A stretch of 64,000 nt of DNA, taken from assembly GCF_030463535.1 (NCBI RefSeq), contig NC_132878.1:94963873-95027872 (forward strand), given 5' to 3'. The stretch is from Salminus brasiliensis. Its lineage: Eukaryota > Chordata > Actinopteri > Characiformes > Bryconidae. The stretch's first letter is position 1. Each line of letters begins with the position of its first letter. A model generated the notes under the pieces. It saw only the letters and a list, made by a program, of their open reading frames with translations. It did no database searches and was not told the DNA's origin. The position numbers were made by a program, and so were the translations under genes. Shown here in pieces: positions 11,943 to 23,408 of the stretch.

Positions 11943-12865
11943 ACTGTCCAAATGTTTGTGGACACCCCTTTTAATAAATGCATTCAGCTTTTAAAAGTTG
12001 CACCCATTGTCTAGTCTAACAGATAAACATGGACCTATTGGAACCATACTGCCTAATGTCAGGTGTGGGTGAGAGGGTTTACAAAAAAAACGAAACCAAA
12101 CAAAAAAAACGATGGATGGTGGTGCTCCAACCAATCATTTTGGGATGAGTTGAGGAGCATCATCCAACATCCTGACTGTATTAACACTGCTGTGGCTGAA
12201 TGCAATCAAATCCTTACAGCAATGCTCCTCTAAAATCTAGACATCAGAGCTCAGAGTATAGTTCCCCCAACAAAAGCAGGATTATTGATTGGTCAGAAGA
12301 ACCAATACTTTTTTGGGGGGGGGGGGGTGTATTGGAGAGCTGGTGATCATCCAACATCCTCCATTACTTATTTCCATCTGTGTCCGAATGCAATCAAATC
12401 CTTACAGCAATGCTCCTCTAAAATCTAGACATCAGAGCTCAGAGTATAGTTACCCCAACAAAAGCAGAAGAACCAATACTTTTTTTTTTGGGGAGGGGGG
12501 GGGGTGTATTGGAGAGCTGCTGATCATCCACCATCCTCCCTTACTGACTTCCTTCTGTGTCCGAATGCAATCAAATCCTTACAGCAATGCTCCTCTAAAA
12601 TCTAGACATCAGAGCTCAGAGTATAGTTACCCCAACAAAAGCAGAAGAACCAATACTTTTTTTTTTTGGGAGGGGGGGGGTGTATTGGAGAGCTGCTGAT
12701 CATCCACCATCCTCCCTTACTGACTTCCTTCTGTGTCCGAATGCAATCAAATCCTCGCATCAAAAATCAGAGTTCAGAGTACAGCACAGAACCTTAGGGT
12801 TTCTACTTTTTTGACGTCAGACGAACCCATGAATGAGCAGGTGTCCCGATACTTTTGGCAACACC
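11943..12865 (-). mobile_element. MITE copy with internal tandem expansion
   Basis: It begins with gtccaaatgtttgtggacac and ends near 12858 with gtgtcccgatacttttgg, the two end types of the family also seen at 18948 and 28605. Between them the interior has been multiplied (see 12290-12770). It lies just upstream of the HMGN2 promoter. Confidence 0.65.
12290..12770. repeat. Tandem array of about 185-bp units inside a MITE
   Basis: About three units repeat agaaccaatacttttttggg, a G-run of variable length, gagagctgctgatcatccac, cgaatgcaatcaaatcctta and agacatcagagctcagagta. Units differ mainly in the T and G homopolymers. The 136-codon frame across it at 12289-12699 is a by-product of the repeat. 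Confidence 0.85.
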
Positions 12866-12974
12866 GTGCCAGGGGTGCCGGGACGTGTAGGGTATGTACC
12901 GAGTGCCCCTGAAACGACGCCCCCTGCTGTCCGGACCCCAAATTTCCGGCGCATGTCTCTTTAAAACGTAAAGC

Positions 12975-13200
12975 AACGCCCAGGTCACGTGACTGTCCCC
13001 GCAGCCAATCCCCGAGCTCTGAACGCCGAATCTGGTTTAAACCGGTTTCTATCTTATATTTCAATATAAAAACTAAATAAACATTCGGCCGTTATTGTAT
13101 TGAAGCTTTGTGTGGTGAAGCTGCGGCACGGCGCTGAGCCCGATCTACAAAAACACACCACCATTTTCCCTCTTTTTTTCCACGCTTTTTAAAAGTCAAG
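12975..13200 (+). promoter_or_regulatory. HMGN2 promoter and 5'UTR
   Basis: A perfect palindrome GTCACGTGAC at 12984-12993 is an E-box of the USF/TFE type, and a CCAAT box lies at 13005-13009. No clear TATA box stands at a fixed distance. The sequence after about 13100 becomes CpG-containing and ends in a pyrimidine tract before the ATG at 13201. The CpG-rich zone continues through intron 1 to about 14250, as expected for a broadly expressed gene. The transcription start is inferred, not seen. Confidence 0.6.
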
Positions 13201-14934
13201 ATGCCCAAAAGAAAGGTAAGGCGCGCGCGCGCATGCACTGTTATTATTATTGTTATAATTATCATTATTATTATTTTCATCCTTTTCACATTCTTCCCGC
13301 CACTTCTGGCTGAACTGCGTGTTCTGGGCTGTTGTTCTCCGCGCGAATGGCGGTTCCGATGTTTCCAGACAAAGCTGTCAGCCCCGCTGTCATCCTGTGA
13401 CGTTGAGTTGGGTGAAAAAAAATGTAAACAGGCTGGTAAATGTCGTAGTTTTGCGCGGATTGCAATGATTTTGGGAACTATAAGGAGGTAAAAACGACCG
13501 AAAACACCGTATCCGGCGTGTATTCCGCGAAATGCGGGGGTTTTTACTAACGCCAGGTCCGTCGTCCAGTACTTGCCTGCTGCGAGCCCATTTTTGGAGC
13601 TGCTCTGAGGGATTTTACCTCGTAAAAAATAACAAAATAGAGCCACACACGACGGGGGCGCCCGAAAACGGGCATTGCTGGCGAAAATAGTGGCTTTTGA
13701 GAGGCGACAGCGGGTAGAAATGGTGGCCGCGCTGTGGATTTAATGCTGTAATCGAGTTGGATTAACCGTTACCGTCGAGGTGTGCCTACGCTTTATTATT
13801 TATTATTATTATTATTTAAAATTTATTAGTCGTGTTTTGCTCGTTATGTTTTTTTTATTTGCTGAAATGGCTAATAAAAAAATACTGCGTGTTAAAAAAA
13901 AAAATATTAAATAATGTTTAATATTAATTTTCGCGATATGTTTGTGAGTTTATGCGTAAAATTGCGCAGAAATGAGTGTAAGAACGTTAAGGCGATTAAA
14001 GGCAGTTTTTAACGGCTCAGTTCGAAATTCAAAATTTGAAAAGTGTGACCGTTTAAGCTCGTGGCGCGCGCTGCTGGACTCGAGGACGAAAGGAAGCGGC
14101 GAGGCGTCGCGCGCGCCCTAGAATTTGAATTTGAATAAGCGCGGGAAACGGCGGCGCACAACAACACTGAGGAGAAAACAGCCAAATAACCCGCGAAATC
14201 AGACCAGGGCGAGGCGTCCCAGCGGCTAGATCACTGGATTAAACCGGGCTGTTCACGAAAGATCACTTTAATGCGATTTCAGAGTTTTTCATGTGTTTTT
14301 TATAAACACATTACTTTTATAAACGTTCCTGCCCCTTTGTTTATCTGCAGGCTGACGGAGACAAGGCTGCCAAAGGCAAGGAGGAGGTTCGTGTTTTACC
14401 CATTTACTCCATTTTTCACTCATTTTATCCACTGAAAGATCAGTCATACCCAGACATATCCCACCTTTATCATAAAAAAACAAAAACAAATTATTTTCCC
14501 CTCAGTATTTTATTGGGTCTCTTTATGTGTTCGCTTTGTGGTTTGATTCTAAATCTGTTCTCTTTTCTTCTATTTCAGCCAACAAGACGCTCCGCAAGGC
14601 TGTCTGCTGTATGTTATCGCACATTTCATCAGATTTTAAAGAGCATAATTTTAAGAATTACTGTTTTTACCACTGTTGAGATCGTGTAGGCAGTTTGTTT
14701 TGGCTGCTTTTGATGATTTATTTATTTATTATTTATGTTCTTTTTTTATATATAGAGACCAGCCCCTCCAAAACCAGCCCCAAAGCCTAAGAAAGCTGCC
14801 CCCAAGGTATGACCGAAGTGTTTACATTGTGGATTAAAGATTAAAAATAGTAATTATACATAATTAATAGGTGTGTGGGTGTGTATATGTATGTATATAC
14901 ACACACACATACATATACTGTGTATGTGTGTGCA

Positions 14935-15003
<69 letters not shown>

Positions 15004-16062
15004 CCTGCCATTAAACCAGACTAGTCATAATAATAAATAAGTAATTTTTACTATATATAGAAGTAATTACATATGTATGTGTGTGCACTCCCCCCTGCCA
15101 TTTTCAACTATAGTATGAAATTACTAATGCATAGATAATAGTAATTACAGTGTACATATAATTCTATAAACTTCGTGTGTGTGTGTGTGTGTGTATATAT
15201 ATATGCAGATGTTCGCTACAAGAACCCTTTGTCCATTACAGTGTAATTACTAATAGATAAATAGATAGTTAATAGTTAATAATTGCGCACTACAGCTGTG
15301 AAGGATGTTACTGTAAATAAAGTAGTATGCTCATAGTCAACATTTGCATATGTAAAGTGCACCACAATTCTTGCTGATAGATTTTATTGAGTAAATAGTA
15401 AAAAATTGACCCTAAAAATGATAGAAATGCACTTTATCAGCCTTTGGTTCAGATTTGTAGCTACATCTGCACAAAACACGAAGGTGAATACATATTTAAA
15501 TAATAAAAGTCAAGACTCTGTACATCTAAAAGAGGCCAGAATAGTGTAGGTGGAGACACTGTGTTAGATGGGTTGACCAGCATAATAATAATAATAATAT
15601 GTGTTCTATGTTAATTGGACTTGCAGAAGGCAGCCAAAGGGAAGAAGGCCAACCCTGCTGAAAATGGAGATGCCAAGGCAGACCAGGTACCCTGAAGACA
15701 CCTGGCTACACTCTGCAGGCTTTACAGCATAAATGTACTCATCTAGGATAAGCCTTTCATATTCCCTGCTTCAGTGATTAGACTGAGATGTGTGATAAAT
15801 CTCGGCCTCCGTAATAAAGGAGTGATTCTCCCAGAAATATAAATAAGATGTAAATGTTGTTCGGGGCCAGTAAGCTTTAGGCAAATGTGATTTTACTAAC
15901 TGGGGCCCCAGTAAGATTGGTTCTGTGTGGTTTTTACTAACATTTTAATGCCAAACTCTAAAGCCTTTAGTGTGTGTGCGTTTAAAAGAGCGTACTGATT
16001 GTTTCTTTCACTTCTTTTTCTTTTAGGCGCAAAAGGTTGAAGCTGCAGGAGACGCCAAATGA
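13201..16062 (+). CDS. hmgn2: High mobility group nucleosome-binding protein, 6 coding exons
   Basis: A nucleosome-binding nuclear protein that loosens chromatin by competing with linker histone. Exons are 13201-13215, 14351-14386, 14579-14608, 14756-14806, 15627-15686 and 16027-16062; all have AG/GT borders and all introns are phase 0. They join to 75 codons plus a TGA. The start is MPKRK, as in human HMGN2. Residues 20-27, RRSARLSA, are the invariant nucleosome-binding core, followed by a proline/lysine-rich segment RPAPPKPAPKPKK, and NPAENGDAKADQAQK is the HMGN2-type C-terminal regulatory region. Human HMGN2 has 90 residues; the shortfall is mainly in the lysine/glycine part of the fifth exon. 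The second-exon donor is GTTCGT, which is weak but usable. HMGN1 is the main alternative, but the NPAENGDAK stretch favours HMGN2. Confidence 0.96.
14870..15004. repeat. Palindromic (TG)n(TA)n(CA)n microsatellite in HMGN2 intron
   Basis: A TG run at about 14938-14967 passes through a short TA run and then a CA run at about 14980-15002. The two arms are complementary and could fold into a hairpin. A smaller TG/CA block precedes it. Confidence 0.9.
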
Positions 16063-16700
16063 GAAGCAAATGAATTGTTTAATTCTTCTGTGTACTTGGT
16101 GACTGTACAGTTTGAAATAACTATTTTTTACCAAGTTTTATATTAAGAATATCGTTTATAGTTTTAATTGTTGTTTGCTTTCATATCCATCTACGCCCCA
16201 TCATTAATGAAGCCGCCCACCTTGCCAAAATGTAATGCCCTGGCTGAATTGGTTTTTACACCCATGAATGTTTCGGTATTTTCTTACATTTTGGGTTTTT
16301 AAAATATATTTTAAACACCAAACATTCTCATAAGGCAGCTATTGTGTGTTTTTAAAATGGTCTGGGAAAGAGGTTTCCTTTTTTTTTTCTCCTTTTTAAA
16401 AAAAAATTCTTTCCTTTTTTTTTATTTGTGTACTTACAACAATACTGTATTTTAATTTTTTCGTTATGTTCTTATTAACACAGTTAAAGTAAAATGATGA
16501 CTAAATTGTGAGTAGGAAATCAACCATGATTAATTCAATTTGCAGTATGAAATTAACAACTTTCTTCAAACTGTTAAAATGTCGTTTTCTTTTGTTTGTT
16601 TTTTTTTAAGTTATGCGCTCCAATATTGGAAGGATGTTTTGTGACTCCTAAAATTACTTGTTCTGAATGGTTTTGAATAAAATAAAACTTTCAAAAGGAT
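16063..16700 (+). other. HMGN2 3'UTR with polyadenylation signals
   Basis: Starts directly after the stop codon. Overlapping AATAAA hexamers at 16676-16681 and 16681-16686 are the likely poly(A) signals. The early part (gtgactgtacagtttgaaat) looks like the well-conserved HMGN2 3'UTR as I remember it. T-rich patches are common. Confidence 0.7.
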
Positions 16701-16878
16701 TTCCCCTTTATTTGGCCGTCCTGCTGGCTTTATACCGTAGACGGATCTATACTGGGTTTAGTGGTTGCTTAGAAGCTCTGGACCATGAGCCAGCGATTCT
16801 GATCAGCTGCTGTATGTTAAAGCTGAGCAGGTGCTGGGCTGGATCATACGGATAAAGTAGAATCTACAATCTTAGTAG

Positions 16879-17010
16879 AAGTTCTGTGAAGATGAAGAAC
16901 CTTTTAATGGCTTAAAGAATTTTCACTTGGTGAAAAGGTTCTGTATGGAACCCAAATGTGGTTCTTTTGACCTCAGTGTTTAAAGAACCCTTTATTGCAC
17001 CATTATTTTA
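16879..17010. mobile_element. Fragment of the aaggttcttta-type MITE
   Basis: Carries gaagaaccttttaatggc, aaaaggttctgtatggaac and gtttaaagaaccctttat. The motif set is shared with the array at 19975-21510 and the MITE at 39675-39826. Confidence 0.55.
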
Positions 17011-17106
17011 ACATTGCAGTCTTCTGTTGCACTTGCAGACAATCACTCGATCACCCAGACAGTAAAAAATAAGAGTTTAATAAGTACAAAGTTCTCAAAG
17101 TTCTAG

Positions 17107-17142
<36 letters not shown>

Positions 17143-17145
<3 letters not shown>

Positions 17146-18564
17146 GGAAAAAGTATTTAGTCAGTCACCAATTGTGCAAGTTCTCCCACTTAAAAAGATA
17201 AGAGGTCTGTAACTGACATCATAGGTAGACTCAACTATGAGAGACAAAATTTGAAAAAATAAATCTGAAAATCACATTGTCTGATTTTTAAAGAATTTAT
17301 TTGCAAATAATGGTGGAAAATAAGTATTTGGTCACCTACAAACAAGCAAGATTTCTGGCTGTCACAGACCTGTAACTTCTTCTTTAAGAGGCTTCTCTGT
17401 CCTCCACTCATTACCTGTATTAATGGCACCTGTTTGAACTGGTTAAAAGTATAAAAGACACCTGCCCACAACCTCAAACAGTCACACTCCAAACTCCACT
17501 ATGGTGAAGACCAAAGAGCTGTCGAAGGACACCAGAAACAAAATTGTAGACCTGCACCAGGCTGGGAAGACTGAATCTGCAATAGGCAGCAGCTTGGTGT
17601 GAAGAAATCTACTGTGGGACAATAATCAGAAAATGGGAGACCTACAAGACCACTGCTAATCTCCCTCAATCAGGGGCTCCATGCAAGATCTCAGCCTGTG
17701 GGGTCAAAATGATCACAAGAACGGTCAGCAAAAATCCCAGAACCACACGGGGGGACCTAGTGAATGACCTGCAGAAAGCTGGGACCACCGTTACAAAGGC
17801 TACCGTCAGTAACACACTACGCCGCCAGGGACTCAGATCTTGCAGTGCAGACGCGTTCCCCAACTCGTTGTGTTTGGAGGAGAGTGAATGCTGAGTTGCA
17901 TCCAAAGAACACCATACCAACTGTGAAGCATGGGGGTAGCAACATCATGCTTTGGGGCTGTTTCTCTGCAAAGGGACTAGGACGACTGGTCCGTGTACAT
18001 GAAAGAATGAATGGGGCCATGTATTGTGAGATTTTGAGTGCAAACCTCCTTCCATCAGCAAGGGCATTGAAGATGAAACGTGGCTGGGTCTTTTAGCATG
18101 ACAATGGTCCCAAGCACACTGCCAGGGCAACAAAGGAGTGGCTTCGTAAGAAGCATTTCAAGGTCCTGAAGTGGCCTAGCCAGTCTCCAGATCTCAACCC
18201 CATAGAAAACCTTTGGAGGGAGTTGAAAGTCCGTGTTGCCCGCCGACAGCCTCAAAACATCACTGCTCTAGAGGAGATCTGCATGGAGGACTGGGCCAAC
18301 ATACCAGCAACGTTTGACCTCTGTCATTGCCAACAAAGGATATATAACAAAGTATTGAGATGAACTTTTGTTTTTGACCAAATACTTATTTTCCACCATT
18401 ATTTGCAAATAAATTCTTTAAAAATCAGACAATGTGATTTTCTGAAATTGTTTTTTCTCATTTTGTCTCTTTTGTCTACCTATGATGTCAATTACAGACC
18501 TCTTATCTTTTTAAGTGGGAGAACTTGCACAATTGGTGACTGACTAAATACTTTTTCCCCACTG
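17143..18564 (+). mobile_element. Tc1-like transposon, internally deleted, with long TIRs
   Basis: The left end tggggaaaaagtatttagtc and the right end (reverse complement cagtggggaaaaagtattta) are inverted repeats that can be followed for about 200 bp at each side, through tcaccaattgtgcaagttct and ataatggtggaaaataagta. A TA follows the right end and a long (TA)n run lies at the left end, fitting Tc1 insertion at TA. The left tip has lost its first three or four bases. The length of about 1.42 kb is shorter than the usual 1.6 kb, owing to a deletion in the transposase. Confidence 0.9.
17501..18358 (+). pseudogene. Broken Tc1-like transposase
   Basis: Reading begins MVKTKELSKDTRNK at the usual distance inside the left TIR and ends near GYITKY with a TGA. 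The helix-turn-helix part ([20 protein letters not shown]) and the C-terminal part ([29 protein letters not shown]) are recognisable. Breaks are: a frameshift near 17585 (two bases short), loss of roughly 50-60 residues between the Arg/Cys-rich linker and the LHPKNT segment around 17845-17890, which removes the first catalytic Asp region, and an in-frame TAG at about 18093 just before the HDNGPKHTA motif. It cannot make an active enzyme. Confidence 0.9.
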
Positions 18565-18639
18565 TACATAAGGAGCATATATGGAGGACAGGTGATCCAG
18601 CTTGTGTCAAATACAACAACCTACATTAAATATAAATAT

Positions 18640-18815
18640 AATTGCTGCTGTCCAATGAAAACCATGTATCTCCATCTCCGTTTTTAGTTTTCTCCATGGT
18701 TTGAACCCTGCAGCTGCTTCTGTACACTGTGTGAGTAATTCTGGATGAATGGACCAATAGAAATGCTCCAAACTCCTCTGAATAAACTCTTATATTACAT
18801 TGACTTCCATTCAAA
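18640..18815. repeat. Interspersed repeat copy (accaatagaaatgctc family)
   Basis: Shares gctgctgtccaatgaaaacc, tggatgaatggaccaataga and cattgacttccattcaaag with the copies at 6165, 25075 and 32795. Confidence 0.5.
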
Positions 18816-18947
18816 GGTAAGACTATTCCAGATACATGTTGTATGTATGTTGTGCGTGTGTGTGTATGTGTATATATATGTGTGTGTATATATATGTATG
18901 TATATATATATATGTATATGAACGGAAGAAATAGCAATATGCAAACC

Positions 18948-19383
18948 TATATGGACAAAAGTATTGGGACACATGATCATGCATTGTTTCTTCTGAAATA
19001 TCTGAGGGATATTAAAATTACTGTCCAGGGAAAGAAGGCTTTCTCCTAGATTTTGGTGGAGCACTGCTGAGAAATTGCTGCATCCAGCCTCATCATCATC
19101 ATCCCAACTCCCCAACTCAGTATCCCAAAAGTGCTGGACGGCACACCGTCCATCATTCCAGAGATCACAGCTCCTCCACTGCACCACAGCTCCTCAATGC
19201 TGCTGCTGGGGGGCTTTATACCCCTCTACTAGCCCACGCCTGGCATTAAGCAGCATGGTGCCAATAGGTTGACCATGTTTATCTGCTTCAGGGAGTCCTA
19301 TTCTATTGGCAGTACTTCTCTAAATGCTGTGTGTGTGTGTGTGTGTGCATTTGCACATCTAAGTTAGTGCTTGAGACTTTATT
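18948..19383 (+). mobile_element. MITE copy, tatggacaaaagtattggga end intact
   Basis: It starts at the terminal motif and passes through actgtccagggaaagaaggc, ccccaactcagtatcccaaa, gggggctttatacccctcta and ggcattaagcagcatggtgc. It ends in a (TG)n run followed by catttgcacatct. It is non-coding, and it is the most readable sense-oriented copy in the window. Confidence 0.65.
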
Positions 19384-19890
19384 GCAAACATTTCTCAGAA
19401 CTTTTTTGTTTAATTTTTATGAATATAAAACCTACATCTCCTACATCTGGGGGGCTGGAGCTTAAGCGGGTGGTGGTCTGAAATGTGTGGCCTCTTCTGA
19501 GGTTCTGACCACAGTTTATCCTTCAAAAGTACCAGAAACTACATTTCCATCAATTCTTGGTTCTATTGGTTTACGTCTGATCTGCATTAGCCTTTAAATA
19601 AACCATTAGACCAGCTTTAGTAGCAGGTTTGCTGAACTGCAGGTGTAGTTGTACTAATTCACTCCACTAGAGGGCAGTAGAACACAATATACTGCAGTGC
19701 TGGTGAGCAAAGCCTGGAACACCAGTGATTAGGCCCTTTCAGGTTGATGACCACTAGAGGGCGCTCTTCCCTTTCAGGTTGGGGGTTCTACTGCGACAAA
19801 GGCGATCCCGATAGCTTCAGACCTTTGAGCAACATCCGAGTTCTTCAGGTCCAGTCCTGGAGGTCTGGTTTCAGCTGGTTTTCATTCCTG
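19384..19890. other. Spacer, no gene seen
   Basis: Plain non-coding sequence. Two short copies of accactagagggc-type words (about 19665 and 19750) are the only repeated motif I noted. Confidence 0.4.
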
Positions 19891-19974
19891 TTAGAACCAC
19901 ACTCCTAAAAATGGATCTTTGAGTAATGCCATAAAAGAACCACCTCTGCTTCCACAAAGAGCCATGTTAGTGAA

Positions 19975-21510
19975 AGTGAAGTGATGGTTCTTTAATGAAG
20001 AACCTTTAAACAAGTGACGGTTCTTTAATGAAGAACCTTTAGATCAAGTGAAGGTTCTTTAATGAAGAACCTTTAAATCAAGTGACGGTTCTTTAATGAA
20101 GAACCTTTAGATCAAGTGAAGGTTCTTTAATGAAGAACCTTTAAATCAAGTAACGGTTCTTTTATGAAGAACCTTTAAATCAAGTAACGGTTCTTTAATG
20201 AAGAACCTTTAAATCAAGTGAGGTTTTTTTTTTATAAGAACCTTTAGATCAAGTGATGGTTCTTTAATGAAGAACCTTTAAATCAAGTGGCGGTTCTTTT
20301 ATGAAGAACCTTTAGATCAAGTGACGGTTCTTGTATGAAGAACCTTTAAATCAAGTGAAGGTTCTTTAATGAAGAACCTTTAGATCAAGTGAAGGTTCTT
20401 TAATGAAGAACCTTTAAATCAAGTAACGGTTCTTTTATGAAGAACCTTTAAATCAAGTGAGGTTTTTTTTTTTATAAGAACCTTTAGATCAAGTGATGGT
20501 TCTTTAATGAAGAACCTTTAAATCAAGCGAAGGTTCTTTTATGTTCTTTAAGGTTCTTTATACCAAATCAATTAGAAAGACTCTTTAAGGATTTCTCACA
20601 GAGAACCTTTAAATCAAGTAATGATTGCTCAAGGTTCTTTAATGTTCTTTTACTAAGAACATTTTTTATAAAGTAAAGGTTCTTTAAGGCTCTTTACCAA
20701 AAACGTTTACATCAAGAGAAGGTTTTTTCATCAAGAACCTTTACATGACGTGAATGTTACCTTTAGAAGTGAAGGTTCTTCAATGCTATTTACCAAAAAA
20801 AACATTAGTTGAAGGTTCTTTAGGGTTTTTGACCACAAACCTTTAAATCAAGTCAAGGCTATTTATGGTTCTTTACTAAGAACCGCTAGATTAAGTGAGA
20901 TCAATTTCTTTTCAAATCAAAGTTCAGATCAAAGTTTTTTTTTTGTTTTTTTTGTTTTTTTTTTACATCAAGTAAGGGTTCTTTAGGGGGTTCTTTCACC
21001 TGCAACCTTTACATTAGATCAAATTTGTTTTGTTTTTTTTGTTACCAAGAACCTTTCAATCAACTGAAGGTTCTTGTATGATGAACCCTTAAATCAAGTG
21101 AAGGTTCTTCAAGGTTCTTTCCTAAAAACCTTCACATTAAATGAAGGTTCTTTTATCAAGAGCTTTTACGTTAAGTTCAATTTGTTTAAGGTTCTTATAC
21201 TAAGAACCATTAAATCAATTTAAAGGCTCTTTATGGCTCTTTAAGGGTTCTTTTACCAGCAACCTTTACATTAGATAAATTTTCCTTAAGGTGATTTTTT
21301 TACCAAGAACCTTTAAATCAAGTGAAGGTTCTTTAAGGTTCTTTACTAAAAACCAGTATATCAAATTGAGATTCTTAAACGTATTATTTATTTATTTATT
21401 TATTTTTACATCAAGTAAAGGTTCTCTGATGGTTCTTTCACCAGCAACATTTACAGTAGATCAGATTTCTTTTCCCTAAGAACCTTTAAATCTAGTGAAG
21501 GTTCTTTAAG
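19975..21510. repeat. Array of about 34-bp units, each with a dyad
   Basis: The core unit is aggttctttaatgaagaacc plus tttaaatcaagtga. Each unit holds GGTTCTT...AAGAACC, a 7-bp stem around a 5-base loop. Spacing is regular to about 20560 and then units become ragged, with T-run insertions and single-arm copies up to about 21510. The stretch just before (19893-19975, with actcctaaaaatggatcttt) resembles one end of the same MITE type, so the array probably grew from it. There are no unique spacers, so it is not a CRISPR. Confidence 0.9.
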
Positions 21511-21690
21511 GTTGACCTTCAGTAATTGCTGTTGCTGAGGACTGTCTATTAACCAACATGCCATTCCAGTACCTGTACAAGCAGAGTCCACAAAGCACCA
21601 CCAGTTAACCACTGGAGGAACTGGACTGGAGTCCAACCGGTCAGCGATATTTACAGTCAACAGACCATGTAGACGTATATAAACATATAC

Positions 21691-22055
21691 ACAGGGTGGG
21701 CCATTTCTATGGATACACCTAAATAAAATGGGAATGGTTGGTGATATTAACTTCCTGTTTGTGGCACATTAGTATATGGGAGGGGGAAAACTTTTCAAGA
21801 TGGGTGGTGACCATGGTGGCCATTTTGAAGTTGGCCATTTTGGATCCAACTTTAGTTTATTCAATGGGAAGAGGGTCATGTGACACATCAAACTTATTGA
21901 GAATTTCACAAGAAAAACAATGGTGGTAAAAACACGATGGTAACTTTATTCTTTCATGAGTTATTCACAAGTTTCTGACCACTGATAACAGAAAGTTAAT
22001 ATCACCAACCATTCCCATTTTATTTAGGTGTATCCATATAAATGGCCCACCCTGT
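21691..22055. mobile_element. Short mariner-type MITE with about 62-bp TIRs
   Basis: ACAGGGTGGGCCATTTCTAT at the left is matched by the reverse complement at the right end (ccattcccattttatttagg ... ggcccaccctgt). The inverted repeats continue to the word gttggtgatattaactt. The interior is non-coding (ggtggtgaccatggtggcca). It looks like a deletion derivative of an IS630/Tc1/mariner element. The ends appear intact. Confidence 0.88.
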
Positions 22056-22814
22056 ACTCACGCTATACATGCGCAGGGCAGGGTGAGTGTAAAATGTAGG
22101 CCTGTTGGACAGCTCTAGAGGTCATTAAACGAGAATGGGAAGAGTGAAGGGACGAACGGCTGTGGATAAGAACAGCTGCTGGACTGATCTTCTCTACCGG
22201 AACAGGTCCTCCTAGCTGTGGAAGGCTTTGTTATAATGGAGAGTGATGAGGACTGGACTACATATAGAGATAAAGGCCCACAGCTGTGGTGTATACAGTA
22301 TACACACAAAAACCTTGTATATATAAACGTTCTTACCATCTTAAAATATATATTTAAAAGAAATATTTGATTCCATTTAATGTTGGAGCTTTTCTATCAT
22401 TTCTAAAATGTAGGTGCAACGTAAAGGCCGACTGCCCGATTCACGTCATGTCAAAAAGTCAAAAATGGAGATCCAAGGTTTTTGTTCGACAGAGGCGATG
22501 TGTACGCCTGTCCTGCTGGTGGTCTATATGGATGAAATTCACCATGATGATAGGCCCTGTTGTTCCAACCACTGGACTACGGTAAGCCAGGTTAGACTGA
22601 CTGTGGTAGGAGCAGGACAATTCGGTGGATGTTGGTGGTTATGATGATATTTAAAATGCGTTCTTGCTATTTTCTCACTCCTGCTTATTAATTGCTGATT
22701 AAAATTAGCTAATTATTAGATTTGAGCATCTACTTAGCTTCATAAGTCATCTGTTAAAAAAATCCTTACCTAATGAGGTACTAGCTAATGCTGGTGCAGT
22801 ACAATGTGTTCTAC
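22056..22814. other. Spacer, no gene seen
   Basis: Non-coding. Bases 22420-22490 share cgattcacgtcatgtcaaaa and aaggcc with bases 370-420. Open frames (for example 22414-22644) have no features of known proteins. Confidence 0.4.
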
Positions 22815-23260
22815 TGGACAGAGGTGTCGAGTATCTCAGTATAATTACTTTGATACTTTACTTCAGTAGAAATGTTGTTTATCTAAACTTTACTGCAGTA
22901 ATTCTTTATTTTTCAGACTTTTTACTTCTACTTCTTACATTTTCACCCAATTATCTGAACTTTCTCCTCATTACATTTTAAAATCAGCCTCGTTCCTCCT
23001 ATTTCATTCCCCTTTGTTTATTTATTTATTTATCCAGATCAATCTCTCCATCCGGAAAGTGTGAGTCTGATCCTGATTGGATGAGAAGTATAAACAGACT
23101 CCATTCTGACTCCCTATTGGTTTATAAGAGATCATCACACCTGCACACGTCCCGTCACTCTCCAGCAGCTCACAGCAGACGTCTGTAGTCTAGTATGAAG
23201 ACTGTGTCCGTGGCAGAGACTCAAGAGACCTGCAGTGAAACGTCCCGACTGAGCCCCACA

Positions 23261-23407
23261 TTTACATTCCAATAAAGCTTATTGATCACATTTACATTCC
23301 AAAAAAGCTTATTGATCACATTTACATTCCAATAAAGCTTATTGATCACATTTACATTCCAATAAAGCTTATTGATCACATTTACATTCCAATAAAGCTT
23401 ACTGATC
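23261..23407. repeat. 30-bp tandem repeat, 5 copies
   Basis: Five near-identical copies of acattccaataaagcttatt with tgatcacattt. One copy has aaaaaa for caataa and the last has actgat. The inverted relative at 41195-41870 has only about two copies, so the block expanded here. Confidence 0.93.
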
Positions 23408-23408
23408 A

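Noticed and set aside
12289..12699. 136-codon frame
   Set aside because: It runs through three copies of a repeat inside a MITE and repeats the same peptide; no gene signals.
13092..13646. 184-codon minus-strand frame and a 96-codon plus-strand frame over HMGN2 exon 1
   Set aside because: CpG-rich promoter and intron DNA gives open frames by chance; the real HMGN2 exon is only five codons here.
17764..18096. 110-codon frame ending in KMKRGWVF
   Set aside because: It is a piece of the broken Tc1 transposase, listed as a pseudogene.
19975..21510. CRISPR-like array of 34-bp repeats
   Set aside because: Units are head-to-tail with no unique spacers, in eukaryotic DNA.
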